Source of the DNA: CAZKWG01 sp964615375
GTDB taxonomy: Bacteria > Myxococcota_A > UBA796 > CAZKWG01
Assembly: GCA_964615375.1 (NCBI GenBank)
Contig: CAZTOW010000008.1
Coordinates: 213,000-276,999 of the forward strand
Direction: 5' to 3'
DNA length: 64,000 nucleotides
Shown here: piece after piece, positions 49,502 through 59,198 of the stretch
Layout of the letters: the number at the start of each line of letters is the position of its first letter
Numbering within the stretch: the first letter of the stretch is position 1
The notes under the pieces: generated by a model
Database searches by the model: none
Told to the model about the DNA's origin: nothing
Seen by the model: only the letters and a program-made list of their open reading frames with translations
Position numbers and translations under genes: made by a program

Positions 49502-50547
49502 TCCGTGTAGCCCTCAGGGCCCGGGGTGTAGAAGGCGCCGTAGTTCGGCTCGGCCAGGGGGGCGCCGCGCTGCATCTTGCCGACCAGGCCCGGATTCGCG
49601 ACGAAGGGGCGCCCGAAGGCGATCAGATCGCAGCGACCGGCGCTCAGCTCGGCCTCGGCGCGGGCGGCGTCGTAGCCGCCGCAGCGGATGATGGGGCCGT
49701 GGAAGCTGGCGCGGATCCCCGCCTCCAGCGCGGGGGTCAGGCCGCCGAAGTCCTGGAAGTGCAGGTAGGCCAGGCCGAGGCGCGAGAGCTCGCGGGCCAG
49801 GTGCAGGTAGACCGCGTCCGTGTCCGGGTCAGCCACGCTGCCGTTGAAGGTGCCGTAGGGCGTGAGGCGGATGCCCACGCGCTGCGCCCCGATGCGCGCG
49901 GCGACCGCCTCGGCCACGGCCAGCGCGAAGCGGGTCCGCCCCTCCACCGTGCCACCCCAGCGGTCGGTCCGCTGGTTGCTGGCCACGTTCAGGAACTGCT
50001 CGATGAGGTAGCCGTTGGCGCCGTGCAGCTCCACCCCGTCGAAGCCGGCCTCGATGGCCAGCGCGGCGCTGTGGGCGTAGGCCTCGATGGCGGCCTGGAT
50101 GTCCGCCTCGCTCATCTCCTCGGGGACGGGGTGCTCCTGCATCCCCGCCTGGTCGGTGTACATGCTGCCCGGCGCGGCGATGGCCGAGGGGGCGAGCATG
50201 CGCGCGCCCGCCGGCAGGTTGTGGGGGTGCCCGACGCGCCCGGTGTGCATGAGCTGGACGAAGATCCGCCCGCCGGCCGCATGCACCGCGTCGGTGACCA
50301 GGCGCCACCCCGCCGCCTGCTCGGCGTTGTAGAGGCCGGGGATGCGCGCGTAGCCCAGTCCCTCGGGGGCGGGGCTGGTGCCCTCGGTGACGATCAGGCC
50401 CGCGCTGGCGCGCTGGGCGTAGTAGGTCGCCATCAGCGCGTTGGGCACGCCGCCGATGGCGCGGCTGCGGGTCATGGGGGCCATGACGACGCGGTTGGGG
50501 AGGGAGAGAGAGCCCAGCGTGGTGGGGGTGAACAGCTTCTCGAACAT
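49486..50547 (-). CDS. Old Yellow Enzyme family NADH:flavin oxidoreductase (NemA-like)
   Basis: 353 residues. Beta/alpha barrel flavoprotein: FTPTTLGSLSLPNRVVMAPMTRSRA at the N-terminus, LIVTEGTSPAPEG, VQLMHTGRVGHP, FDGVELHGANGYLIEQFLNVASNQRTDRWGGT (active-site His-Gly-Ala-Asn), and GRPFVANPGLVGKMQ at the phosphate-binding end. Reduces activated C=C bonds or nitro compounds with FMN. Upstream is a 7-bp inverted repeat at 50620-50642, and a TetR-type regulator would be expected, though none is adjacent. Confidence 0.93.
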   Translation of the reverse strand: MFEKLFTPTTLGSLSLPNRVVMAPMTRSRAIGGVPNALMATYYAQRASAGLIVTEGTSPAPEGLGYARIPGLYNAEQAAGWRLVTDAVHAAGGRIFVQLMHTGRVGHPHNLPAGARMLAPSAIAAPGSMYTDQAGMQEHPVPEEMSEADIQAAIEAYAHSAALAIEAGFDGVELHGANGYLIEQFLNVASNQRTDRWGGTVEGRTRFALAVAEAVAARIGAQRVGIRLTPYGTFNGSVADPDTDAVYLHLARELSRLGLAYLHFQDFGGLTPALEAGIRASFHGPIIRCGGYDAARAEAELSAGRCDLIAFGRPFVANPGLVGKMQRGAPLAEPNYGAFYTPGPEGYTDYPND

Positions 50548-50619
50548 GCGGACGCTCCGGGTGACCGGGGGAGGATGCGCACGGCCTCCGGGGTCGGGAA
50601 GGGGGGCGCTGGGAGATTG

Positions 50620-50642
50620 ATTGTTGACTTGAACGCAACAAT
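50620..50642. promoter_or_regulatory. Inverted repeat upstream of the Old Yellow Enzyme gene
   Basis: ATTGTTG and CAACAAT, perfect 7-base arms with a 9-base spacer (ACTTGAACG), about 75 bp upstream of the start codon in an AT-rich patch. Candidate operator for an unlinked repressor. Confidence 0.55.
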
Positions 50643-50819
50643 ATAGCCCCAGCGACCAGACCTGTCCCGCCTCTGGGCATGGCGAGGCCCGTCATGTCAG
50701 GTTAAGAGGCGCGCCGCCCTGGGGGGGTGAGGACGTGCGCGCGCGAGCGCGGGACACGCGAGGTCGCGGCGTGGTGCCGAGATCTGCGCCTCCTCCATGG
50801 CGCTCTGGAGGAGACGACC

Positions 50820-51527
<708 letters not shown>

Positions 51528-51540
51528 GCGCGCGCGATCC

Positions 51541-52443
51541 TCAGCGCAGGAGACGCCAGCGCAGCAGCGCCTCCTCGCCCGCGATCCGCGCCAGCACGCC
51601 GCGCCTGGAGAGGCCGAGGATCTCAATCACGGGGCCCTCGAAGAGCACGCTCTGGATCCGCGGCGCGCCCTCCTCCACCCAGGCGCTCACCAAGGTCGGC
51701 TCTCCAGACCGAGGGCTCTGGACGAGGAACCAGGCGCGGCCGTCGCCCTCCCCCAGCGGCGTGATGGCGAGATCGATCCAGAGCCAGGCGTGGCGACGGC
51801 CCTCGGGGTCGAGGAGCAGGAGCGCCCCGTTCGGCTCGCGCGCCTCTGTCTGGTGGACGCGCCAGGCGTAGGGCCCGAGCGTGCCGCTGGGGCCGGCTTT
51901 GAGCGAGGGGCCGTCGAAGGTGAGGAAAAAGTCACAGTCGGCCGGATCGGGCTGCCACGGACCGAAGACCAGGGGCGGCCCCACCACCTTCGCGCCCTCG
52001 CGCCAGGCCAGCGCGCTCTCCCGCGAGACGCGCAGAGTCAGCCCGTCGGGCCCTGCGCGTGGCGCCCCGAAGAGGGCCGGCAGCGGCGGGATCGGCGGGA
52101 AGGCCACGGGCCCGGGATCGCCCAGCAGGCGCCGAAGCTCGTCGGCGGTGGCGGCGTCCGGGCAGGGGGTGCCCTCCGGGCGAAGCAGGTGGACCTCGGA
52201 GCTGGGCGAGCCTCCGGCGCTCAGCTCGAGAGCGCCCGCGGCGGCGCAGGTGCTCGGGTCCACGAGCCAGATCTCCCGCGTGAAGATGGCGTTGGCCCCA
52301 GAGCCTCCCCCTGACCACCCCATCTGCCAGCGCCCGTCCGCGCGCAGAACGGCCGGAGGGTGCTCCTCGCAGTCGCCCTCCGCACACGCCAGGCGATGCT
52401 CCTCGACGACGGGGCAGCGGTCTGGCTCCAATGGAATGGGCAT
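51541..52443 (-). CDS. Protein of unknown function
   Basis: 300 residues without a clear signal peptide: MPIPLEPDRCPVVEEHRLACAEGDCEEHPPAVLRADGRWQMGW. Trp-, Pro- and Leu-rich beta-type sequence such as RAWFLVQSPRSGEPTLVSAWVEEG and EALLRWRLLR. Cys pairs in the first 30 residues might form disulfides. No family recognised. The upstream 97 bp, shared with the divergent gene at 52541, are AT-rich with TCCTATCC repeats (52462-52500). Confidence 0.7.
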   Translation of the reverse strand: MPIPLEPDRCPVVEEHRLACAEGDCEEHPPAVLRADGRWQMGWSGGGSGANAIFTREIWLVDPSTCAAAGALELSAGGSPSSEVHLLRPEGTPCPDAATADELRRLLGDPGPVAFPPIPPLPALFGAPRAGPDGLTLRVSRESALAWREGAKVVGPPLVFGPWQPDPADCDFFLTFDGPSLKAGPSGTLGPYAWRVHQTEAREPNGALLLLDPEGRRHAWLWIDLAITPLGEGDGRAWFLVQSPRSGEPTLVSAWVEEGAPRIQSVLFEGPVIEILGLSRRGVLARIAGEEALLRWRLLR

Positions 52444-52540
52444 CGCCGGCTCCAGCAGTGGATGATTTTCCTATCCTATCCTACTTTTTCTCTCGGAGCG
52501 CCGACCGGGTGGTTACGAGGTCGGGCACAAGGAGATCCGA

Positions 52541-53272
52541 ATGCCCGAGCACGCCCCCGTCCTCCCGCACGGCGCCCTCCAGGAGCTGCTGCCCGGCGTC
52601 CACTTCGTCACGGGCACCATCGAGATGAAGGCGCCGCTGACCCTCCGCTTCAGCCGCGCGATGACGGTGATCCAGGAGGAAGGGCGCCTCGTCCTGGTGA
52701 ACAGCGTGCGGCTGGATGAGGCGGGGCTCGCCGCGCTGGAGAAGCTCGGCCGCGTCACGGACGTCATCCGCATCGCGGCCTTCCACGGGATGGACGACGC
52801 CTTCTACGCGGAGCGCTACGGCGCGAAGGTCTGGGCGATGCGCGGGCACACCTATGTGCGGGGATTCTCCACGGATCCGTCCAAGGCCTACTTCAAGCCG
52901 GACCAGGAGATCGACGCCAGCACCCCGCTGCCGCTCCGCGACGCGCGACTGTACGTGATCGGCTCCACCCCGCCCGAGGGCATCCTGCTGCTGGACCGGG
53001 ACGGCGGCGTGGCCATCACCGGCGACAGCCTGCAGAACTGGGCGAGCGCGGACGCCTACTTCAACACGGTGGGGTCGTGGATGATGAGGCTCATGGGCTT
53101 CATCAAGCCCTGCAACGTGGGACCGGGCTGGTACAAGCAGGCGAAGCCGCCGCTGGCCGATATGCGCGGCATCCTGGACCTGCCTTTCGACAAGGTCATC
53201 CCCAGCCACGGGAGCCCCGTGCTCTCGGGCGCGCGCGAGGCGTTCCGTCCGGCGATCGAGCGGCTGCGCTGA
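52541..53272 (+). CDS. Metallo-beta-lactamase-fold hydrolase-like protein
   Basis: 243 residues, ATG with AAGGAG 6 bases upstream. Pattern of a beta-lactamase-fold protein: LLPGVHFVTGTIEMKAP, ERLVLVNSVRLDEAGLAALEKLG, the zinc-type loop AAFHGMDDAFYAERYGAKVWAMRGHTY, GVAITGDSLQNWAS (Asp), and PFDKVIPSHGSPVLSGAREAFRPAIE (His). The canonical HxHxDH is replaced by HGMDD, as in DUF4336-like relatives, so metal binding may differ. Function unknown. Confidence 0.78.
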   Translation: MPEHAPVLPHGALQELLPGVHFVTGTIEMKAPLTLRFSRAMTVIQEEGRLVLVNSVRLDEAGLAALEKLGRVTDVIRIAAFHGMDDAFYAERYGAKVWAMRGHTYVRGFSTDPSKAYFKPDQEIDASTPLPLRDARLYVIGSTPPEGILLLDRDGGVAITGDSLQNWASADAYFNTVGSWMMRLMGFIKPCNVGPGWYKQAKPPLADMRGILDLPFDKVIPSHGSPVLSGAREAFRPAIERLR

Positions 53273-53311
53273 ACACTTCCAATCGAAGCCCATTTCCATC
53301 CAGGAGAGAGA

Positions 53312-53665
53312 ATGTCCACCCAGAAGGGTAGCTGTCACTGCGGGGCCGTCTCGTTCGAGATCGAGTCCACCGATCTGTCCAAGGCCATCGCCTGCAACTG
53401 CAGCATGTGCGGGCGCTCGGGCACCTGGCTGGTCTTCCTGCCCGCGTCCTCTTTCCACCTGAACAGCGGCGAAGACAGGCTGACCGACTACCAGTTCGGT
53501 CGCCACCACATCCATCACCTGTTCTGCAGCGTCTGCGGCATCAAGCCCTTCGCTCGCGGCGCGGACCCCCAGGGCAACCAGGTGGTCGCGGTCAACGTGC
53601 GCTGCCTCGAGGGTGTGGACCTGCAGACGATCTCGCCGACCTGGTTCAACGGGGCGGCCCTGTAG
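53312..53665 (+). CDS. GFA/CENP-V family zinc protein
   Basis: 117 residues. Cys pattern of glutathione-dependent formaldehyde-activating enzyme family: GSCHCGAVSFEI (CxCG), ACNCSMCGRSG (CxCxxC), and FCSVCGIKPFARG (CxxCG). The fold binds two zinc ions. Family members include formaldehyde-activating enzyme and eukaryotic CENP-V; with no S-(hydroxymethyl)glutathione dehydrogenase nearby the biological role is open. Confidence 0.93.
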   Translation: MSTQKGSCHCGAVSFEIESTDLSKAIACNCSMCGRSGTWLVFLPASSFHLNSGEDRLTDYQFGRHHIHHLFCSVCGIKPFARGADPQGNQVVAVNVRCLEGVDLQTISPTWFNGAAL

Positions 53666-53727
53666 GTCGCGCCCAGCCTCCCCGCGGGCGCATAATGGAT
53701 CGCCTCTCGTCAACGCCGAGGACCGCC

Positions 53728-55488
53728 ATGACCCGCCCCCGCGCTCTCCTGATCCTGTGCGCTTCCACGGCGTGTACCTCCCCCGGCTCGGTGGCCCTCA
53801 CGCCGGGCGAGAGCGCGAGCGTCGAGACGGCGCTCCCCGACACCAGCCCGGGCGAGACGGCCACGCCGCAGGAGGACGAGCTCCCCGTCGAGCAGGTCGG
53901 CAGCTCGCTCATCCGCCTGGATCCCGCCCCCGGTCTGCTCTACGCCGCCACCCAGCTCACCCTGCGCACCGACGCCGAGGGCGAGATCCACTACACCCTG
54001 GACGGCAGCGACCCGCGCAGCTCACCCAACGCGCTCCTCTACACGGCCCCCCTGCCGCTCGAGGAGCGCATGATCCTGCGCGCGGTGCTGGTGATGAACG
54101 GCGAGGCCACGGGCCCCGTCTCCACCGGGACATGGATCTTCCCCGAGCAGGTCGGCGACCAGCAGGCCCCCGAGGGCTGGCCCGCGGTGTGGTTCGAGGA
54201 CTACGGCGAGGGCCCATATGAGGCGCTCTACACGATGGAGGAGGACGTGGTCTCCGAGGATCCGGCGGCCCTGGTCGCCGCCCTCGAGGCGCTGCCCACC
54301 CTCGCCCTGGTGGTGGACCCGGAGGATCTCTGGGGAGCGCGGGGGATCTACGACCACGCCTGGGAGGAGGGCGCCGAGTGGGAGCGCCCGGTCCACCTCG
54401 CCTTGATGAACGCGACCGAGGCGTGGGAGGCCGACGCCGGGCTGCGCGCCTACGGCGGGGCCAGCCGCGCGCCCTCCGGCACGCCCAAGAAGACGTTCAG
54501 GGTCGTGTTCCGCTCCGACTACGGCCCCGGCGAGCTGGACGAGGTGGTGTACGGGGAGGAGGAGGACGCGATCAACAGCGTCATCCTGCGCGCGGGCTAC
54601 AACCACACCTGGACCCACTGGGACCCCGAGCAGCGCAGCCGATCGCAGTACCTCCGCGACCGGCTGGCCCGGGAGACGCAGATCGCGATGGGCTGGGCGG
54701 CCTCGCGCGGGCGGGCGGTCCACCTCTACCTGAACGGCGTCTACTGGGGCGTCTACGACATCGCCGAGCGCGCCGACGCCCACTTCTTCGCCCAGGCCTA
54801 CGGCGCCACCGACGGCAGCGAGGATCCTGCAGACTGGGACGCGCTGAACAGCGGCGAGGCCATCGACGGCGACACGAGCGCCTGGGAGGCGACGCTGGCC
54901 CTGGCCCGCGCCGCCGACGGCAGCGACGAGAGCCTGGCCGCCCTGGAGGCGCAGATCGATGTGGACGCGCTCATCGACTACATGCTGCTCAACTTCTGGG
55001 CGGGCAACGTGGACTGGCCCTACCACAACTGGTACGCCGGCCGCCTGCGCGAGGGCGGGCGCTGGCGCTTCGTCTCCTGGGACGCCGAGCACATCCTGGA
55101 GGATCTGGAGGACGACGTGACCGGCGTGAGCGACGCGAACACGCCGGCCGCGCTGTGGAGCGCGCTGCTGCGCCACCCGGCCTTCGTGGAGCGCGTGGTG
55201 GCCCGCGCGGACGCCCTGCTGGGCGAGGGGGGCCTGCTCTCCGAGGAGCAGACGGTGGCCCGGCTCACGGCGCTGGGCGAGGAGCTCCGCCCCGGCTTGA
55301 TGGCCGAGTCGGCGCGCTGGGGCAGCTACCGCAGAGACGTGGTCTGTTATGCCTCCCCGCCCTGCCCTCTGTACACCTTGAACGACTGGGACGCCGAGCA
55401 CGCCCGCCTGTCCGACACGCTGGTCCCGGCGCGGACCGAGACCGTCCGGGACCAGCTCGCCGCGCGGGGATGGGCGACGTCGCGCTGA
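53728..55488 (+). CDS. CotH-kinase-domain lipoprotein
   Basis: 586 residues. ATG at 53728 with GAGGA 5 bases upstream; lipoprotein signal LLILCASTACTSPGS. A beta-rich chitobiase-like domain near the N-terminus (GEIHYTLDGSDPRSSPNALLYTAPL) is followed by a CotH-type protein kinase: RAYGGASRAPSGTPKKTFRVVFRSDYG, RSQYLRDRLARETQIAMG, VHLYLNGVYWGVYDIAERADAHFF, IDYMLLNFWAGNVDWPYHNWYAGRL and the metal-binding WDAEHILED. CotH kinases phosphorylate secreted proteins. Likely an outer-membrane-anchored ectokinase. Confidence 0.9.
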   Translation: MTRPRALLILCASTACTSPGSVALTPGESASVETALPDTSPGETATPQEDELPVEQVGSSLIRLDPAPGLLYAATQLTLRTDAEGEIHYTLDGSDPRSSPNALLYTAPLPLEERMILRAVLVMNGEATGPVSTGTWIFPEQVGDQQAPEGWPAVWFEDYGEGPYEALYTMEEDVVSEDPAALVAALEALPTLALVVDPEDLWGARGIYDHAWEEGAEWERPVHLALMNATEAWEADAGLRAYGGASRAPSGTPKKTFRVVFRSDYGPGELDEVVYGEEEDAINSVILRAGYNHTWTHWDPEQRSRSQYLRDRLARETQIAMGWAASRGRAVHLYLNGVYWGVYDIAERADAHFFAQAYGATDGSEDPADWDALNSGEAIDGDTSAWEATLALARAADGSDESLAALEAQIDVDALIDYMLLNFWAGNVDWPYHNWYAGRLREGGRWRFVSWDAEHILEDLEDDVTGVSDANTPAALWSALLRHPAFVERVVARADALLGEGGLLSEEQTVARLTALGEELRPGLMAESARWGSYRRDVVCYASPPCPLYTLNDWDAEHARLSDTLVPARTETVRDQLAARGWATSR

Positions 55489-55491
55489 GGA

Positions 55492-55746
55492 TCAGGGCGT
55501 CCAGCAGGGGATGACCTGATCGCGACACTCGCGGTAGGCGTTCCCCCAGGCGTTGTTGCACTGGCTGGCGGTGCCGCCGCCCTCGATACAGGCGTCGTAG
55601 ACCGCGTCCGCCAGATCCTCACACACCTCCTCGGAGGGGTGACAGACGATCGGCTCCAGCGGGGGGCGCGCGTAGCTGGCGGCGCTGTAGCCGAGCACGG
55701 CGAACATGGACGTGAAGAGCACATTGCGGGCGTTGAGGCGAGACAT
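55492..55746 (-). CDS. Small Cys-containing secreted protein
   Basis: 84 residues. AAGGAG 6 bases upstream of ATG. Signal peptide (NVLFTSMFAVLGYSAASYA) and a short mature part with six Cys (IVCHPSEEVCEDLADAVYDACIEGGGTASQCNNAWGNAYRECRDQVIPCWTP broken in windows: VCHPSEEVC, DACIEGG, QCNNAW, ECRDQV, PCW), probably three disulfides. No homologue recognised. Confidence 0.8.
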   Translation of the reverse strand: MSRLNARNVLFTSMFAVLGYSAASYARPPLEPIVCHPSEEVCEDLADAVYDACIEGGGTASQCNNAWGNAYRECRDQVIPCWTP

Positions 55747-55902
55747 GGTGAGCTCCTTCCTGGGGTTCGAGAGCGACTTCCGTGCCGCTCTTCACCCAAT
55801 GTAGAAGCGAGCACGGCTCGATGCTGTACAGAAAGTGTGCCGGATTTGTATGACCATGTATGGAGGATCATCAACAAGATACAGACCCGGCGAGGGTCGC
55901 TC

Positions 55903-56772
55903 TCAGCGCGTGAGCACGATGATCAGCGCCCCCGAGCTGGCCAGCGCCGCCCCCATCGCCCGCCGGGCCGTCAGGCGCTCACGCAGGAAGATCCAGCTCA
56001 GCAGCAGCACCCAGACCGTCGTCGTCTGGTTCAGCGTCGCCGCCACGGAGGCCTCCGTGTACTTGAAGCCGCCCATCCACAGCAGCATGGAGAGCCAGGT
56101 GCCCAGCACGGCGCCCGGCAGCAGGGTCTTCCAGGTCTCCCGCGCCCGGAAGGCCAGGAAGTCCGCGCGCGGGAAGCCGCGGATCGCCGACCAGAGGATC
56201 TGCCCGGCCACGCCCGAGAGCAGGCGGATCAGCGTCACCTCGGCCACCTCCCGGTGGGCCAGCACCGGCTTCGCCAGCAGCACCCCGGTCGCCAGCACCA
56301 CGATGGCCAGGGCCCCCAGCCCGACGCCGCGCAGGTCCAGGGGGGCCTCCTCGCGCCGCTCCGTGCTCCCCACCCCCACGCCCAGCGCCACCAGCGCCGC
56401 CCCCAGCACCAGCGGCGGCCCCACCGGCTCCCCAAGGAAGATCGCCGAGAGGGCGACGATCAGCGGGCTGTAGACGCACTCCACGATGGCCAGGCGCGTG
56501 GGCCCGATGCGCTGGAGCGCCGAGAAGAAGAGGGTGTCGGCGATGGCGATGCCGGCGACCCCGCTGGCCACCAGCGCCGCCCACTCGAGCGCGGGCCGAT
56601 CCCAGACCACCTGCGCGCCCAGCAGCGGCATCGTCCCCAGAAAGAGACCGATGGCGGCCACGTTCTTGAACAGGTTCATCGCGAAGGGCGAGACCATGGG
56701 CGTGCTGCGGAACAGGATCACGGAGACCGCCCAGGTCAGCGCGCAGCCCAGCGCCATCGCCTCGCCGACCAT
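55903..56772 (-). CDS. EamA/DMT-family transporter
   Basis: 289 residues, ten helices in two EamA halves: AMALGCALTWAVSVILFRSTP at the first, GPTRLAIVECVYSPLIVALSAIFLGEPVGPPLVLGAALVALGV closing the first half, and EASVAATLNQTTTVWVLLLSWIFLRERLTARRAMGAALASSGALIIVL at the end. Inner-membrane exporter of unknown substrate. Distinct from the first EamA gene at 13074 (about 30% or less similar by eye). Confidence 0.92.
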   Translation of the reverse strand: MVGEAMALGCALTWAVSVILFRSTPMVSPFAMNLFKNVAAIGLFLGTMPLLGAQVVWDRPALEWAALVASGVAGIAIADTLFFSALQRIGPTRLAIVECVYSPLIVALSAIFLGEPVGPPLVLGAALVALGVGVGSTERREEAPLDLRGVGLGALAIVVLATGVLLAKPVLAHREVAEVTLIRLLSGVAGQILWSAIRGFPRADFLAFRARETWKTLLPGAVLGTWLSMLLWMGGFKYTEASVAATLNQTTTVWVLLLSWIFLRERLTARRAMGAALASSGALIIVLTR

Positions 56773-56826
56773 GGATGCTCCCAGCCACGGCCAGCTATCC
56801 CGCCTGCATCCGGCGCGCTCCTCGCG

Positions 56827-57357
56827 CTACCAGGTGGACGTGCTCGCGGGGGCGCGCACGGTGGGGGCGCGCGGGGGCGAGGGCACGCGCTCACCCGGGA
56901 GCGCCGGCGGGAGCGCGGGCGGCGGCTCATAGGCGGGGATATCGACCAGGGCGGGCTCCGGGGCCAGCGCCGGCGCGGGCTCGACCGAGGCCGCCATCAC
57001 CGGCTCGGGCTCGACGACCGGCTCGGGCTCGGCGACCGGCTCGGGCTCCGCGACCGGCTCGGGCTCCGCGACCGGCTCGGGCTCCAGCGCCGCGGTGGGG
57101 GCGAGCGCGTCCAGCACCTCCACCTCCACCTCGCTGGTGGCGATGGGGGTGAAGTCGGCGACATCCCGCTCGAAGCTGCGGATCCGACCGCAGGGCAGCA
57201 GCAGGGTCGAGCCGGCCAGCTCCCCCTCGGAGACCTCGACGCGGCACTCGCCGGCCGGGGCGTAGGCGACGAGCGCGCCGCGCACGGTGGCGCCGCTGTC
57301 CAGGGTGAGCGTGTCGGCCAGCGCCAGGGGCGTCATCAGCGCGAGGAGCGCGATCAT
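56827..57357 (-). CDS. Secreted protein with Glu-Pro repeat
   Basis: 176 residues from ATG at 57357 with GGAGG close upstream. Signal peptide (MIALLALMTPLALA), an N-terminal beta domain (DTLTLDSGATVRGALVAYAPAGECRVEVSEGELAGSTLLLPCGRIRSFE) with two Cys, then an extended EPEPVAEPEPVAEPEP repeat and a Pro/Ala-rich tail. The acidic Pro repeats suggest a periplasm-spanning or surface linker. Function unknown. Confidence 0.78.
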   Translation of the reverse strand: MIALLALMTPLALADTLTLDSGATVRGALVAYAPAGECRVEVSEGELAGSTLLLPCGRIRSFERDVADFTPIATSEVEVEVLDALAPTAALEPEPVAEPEPVAEPEPVAEPEPVVEPEPVMAASVEPAPALAPEPALVDIPAYEPPPALPPALPGERVPSPPRAPTVRAPASTSTW

Positions 57358-57448
57358 GGGGACCTCCGTGAGGCGAGCCCCGGGCCCTCCCGGGGTCTGC
57401 TTCACCGGTCCAGACACCGCGCGCCCCGGCGACCGTGACCGGCCCCTG

Positions 57449-58375
57449 TCAGGAGGCTGTCAAGCCGCCCGGACCCGCCCCGACGACCCGCGCGATCAGG
57501 CCGCGAACCCAGCGCATGCCCGGATCGTGCTCCGTGCGCGGGTGCCAGAGCATGGCGATCTCGAAGGGGGCCATCGGCACGGGGGGCTCGCGCAGGGCGA
57601 GCGTGAAGGCGTCCGCCAGGCGCTCGGCGAGGCCGCGGGCCGTGGTCAGCGCCAGATCCGTGCCCGCCACCAGCGCCAGCGCCGCGCCGAAGTGGGGCAC
57701 CGCCGCCACCACCTCCCGCCCGAGGCCCTGGCTCTGGAGCCGCCGGTCCACCTCCCCCCGCCGCCCGCCGGTGGGCGAGACGATGACGTGACGCAGGCCC
57801 GCCCAGAGCTCAGGCGTCCAGGGCTCGTCCAGGGCCGGGTGCCCGCGCCGCAGCACGGTGACCCAGCGCTCCTCGTAGAGGACCTGACGGTGCAGATCCA
57901 TGCCCGCCCCGCTGAAGTAGCCGAGCGCGAGATCGGCCTGGCCCTCCCGCAGCAGGGCCTTCCGACCGGGCGCGCCCCGGGGGAGCACGTCCAGGGTCAC
58001 GCCCGGCGCCTCCGCCTGGAGCTGGCGCACCAGCGCGGGCAGCGCGGTGATCCCGACGTAATCGTCCGTGACCAGGCGCAGGGCCAGCGCCAGCTCCCGC
58101 GCGTCGGGCTCCTGGGGGGCCAGCACCGCCTCCAGCTCGCGGATGAGCGGGCGCACCTGCCCCAGCAGGGCGACGGCGCGCGGGGTCGGCGCCATGCCCC
58201 GGCCCGCCCGCACCAGCAGCGGATCCTCGAAGTGCTCGCGCAGGCGCCCGAGGGCGTGGCTCATGGCGGGCTGGGAGAGGCCCACGCGGCGGGCGGCGCG
58301 GCTGACGCTGCGCTCCTCCAGGAGGGCGTGCAGGGCGACGAGGAGGTTGAGGTCCACGGCGGCGAGGACATGCAT
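57449..58375 (-). CDS. LysR-type transcriptional regulator
   Basis: 308 residues, full length. DNA-binding domain LAAVDLNLLVALHALLEERSVSRAARRVGLSQPAMSHALGRLREHFEDPLLVRAGRGMAPT; co-inducer domain beginning LALALRLVTDDYVGITALPALVRQL and including HPALDEPWTPELWAGLRHVIVSP. The group with NLLVALHALLEERSVSRAA and SHALGRLRE is the NodD/LinR-like one. Divergent from the phosphoesterase at 58463; the AT-rich gap between holds T-N11-A-type dyads (ATAATGCATT and TCATTCATT). Confidence 0.93.
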   Translation of the reverse strand: MHVLAAVDLNLLVALHALLEERSVSRAARRVGLSQPAMSHALGRLREHFEDPLLVRAGRGMAPTPRAVALLGQVRPLIRELEAVLAPQEPDARELALALRLVTDDYVGITALPALVRQLQAEAPGVTLDVLPRGAPGRKALLREGQADLALGYFSGAGMDLHRQVLYEERWVTVLRRGHPALDEPWTPELWAGLRHVIVSPTGGRRGEVDRRLQSQGLGREVVAAVPHFGAALALVAGTDLALTTARGLAERLADAFTLALREPPVPMAPFEIAMLWHPRTEHDPGMRWVRGLIARVVGAGPGGLTAS

Positions 58376-58462
58376 GAGATGGATGATAATGCATTTGGAT
58401 CATTCATTGGATTCAGTTTTCCGCCGCGGGTACATCCGGATCAACCCCAGCGCGGAGCTCCC

Positions 58463-59143
58463 ATGCGCGTCATCATCACCAGCGACACCCACGGTCAGCA
58501 CGAGCAGCTCGGCGTCCTGGAGGCGGACCTGCTGCTGCACTGCGGCGACCTCTGCGGCGGGATGCGCCGGGGCGAGGACGAGCTGGCGCGCCTGGACGCC
58601 TGGTTCGCCCGGCAGCGCGTGAGCCAGATCCTGGTGGTGGGCGGGAACAATGACGCGGCCGTGCAGACCCGGATCCGCGAGGGGCGACCGGTCTTCCGCC
58701 ACGCGCTGGCCCTCCAGGACCAGGGGGTCGTCTTCGACGGGATCCGCTTCTACGGCTCGCCCTGGGTGCCCGACCTCGCGGGGATGGCCTACCACGCCGA
58801 TGATCGGACCCTGCGCGCGCGCTGGGCGGAGATCCCGCGGGACACCGACGTGCTGCTCACCCACACCCCGCCGGTGGGGGTGCTGGACCGCTCCAGCCGG
58901 GGGGAGAGCCTCGGGTGCCCCCTGCTGGCCCAGGCCCTCGCCACGCGCGCCGTGGCCCTGCACGCCTTCGGCCACATCCACGCCTCCGCGGGCGTCCAGG
59001 CCCGCGGCGCCACCACCTTCGTCAACGCGAGCGCGGTGGCCCGGGGTCAGCCGAGGCTGCGCGCGCCCATCGCCCTGGAGCTGCGGCGCGCGGGCGGACG
59101 GGTGGTGGTGGAGGTCCCGGCGAGCCGCGGCGCGCAGGCTTGA
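58463..59143 (+). CDS. Metallophosphoesterase (calcineurin-like)
   Basis: 226 residues from ATG at 58463. Motifs: RVIITSDTHGQH (D-x-H), LLLHCGDLCGGM (GD), VVGGNNDA (GN[HD]), VLLTHTPPVG (H), and ALHAFGHIHASAGVQ (GHxH), the complete binuclear metal site. The ITSDTHG entry and GGNND motif match the small cytosolic UPF0046/MPPED-like phosphodiesterase group. Substrate not predictable; regulated probably with the divergent LysR gene. Confidence 0.92.
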   Translation: MRVIITSDTHGQHEQLGVLEADLLLHCGDLCGGMRRGEDELARLDAWFARQRVSQILVVGGNNDAAVQTRIREGRPVFRHALALQDQGVVFDGIRFYGSPWVPDLAGMAYHADDRTLRARWAEIPRDTDVLLTHTPPVGVLDRSSRGESLGCPLLAQALATRAVALHAFGHIHASAGVQARGATTFVNASAVARGQPRLRAPIALELRRAGGRVVVEVPASRGAQA

Positions 59144-59198
59144 CACGGGGGCGCGATCGGGCACAGTTCTGCGCGAAGCACAGGGAAGGGCTCAGCGC

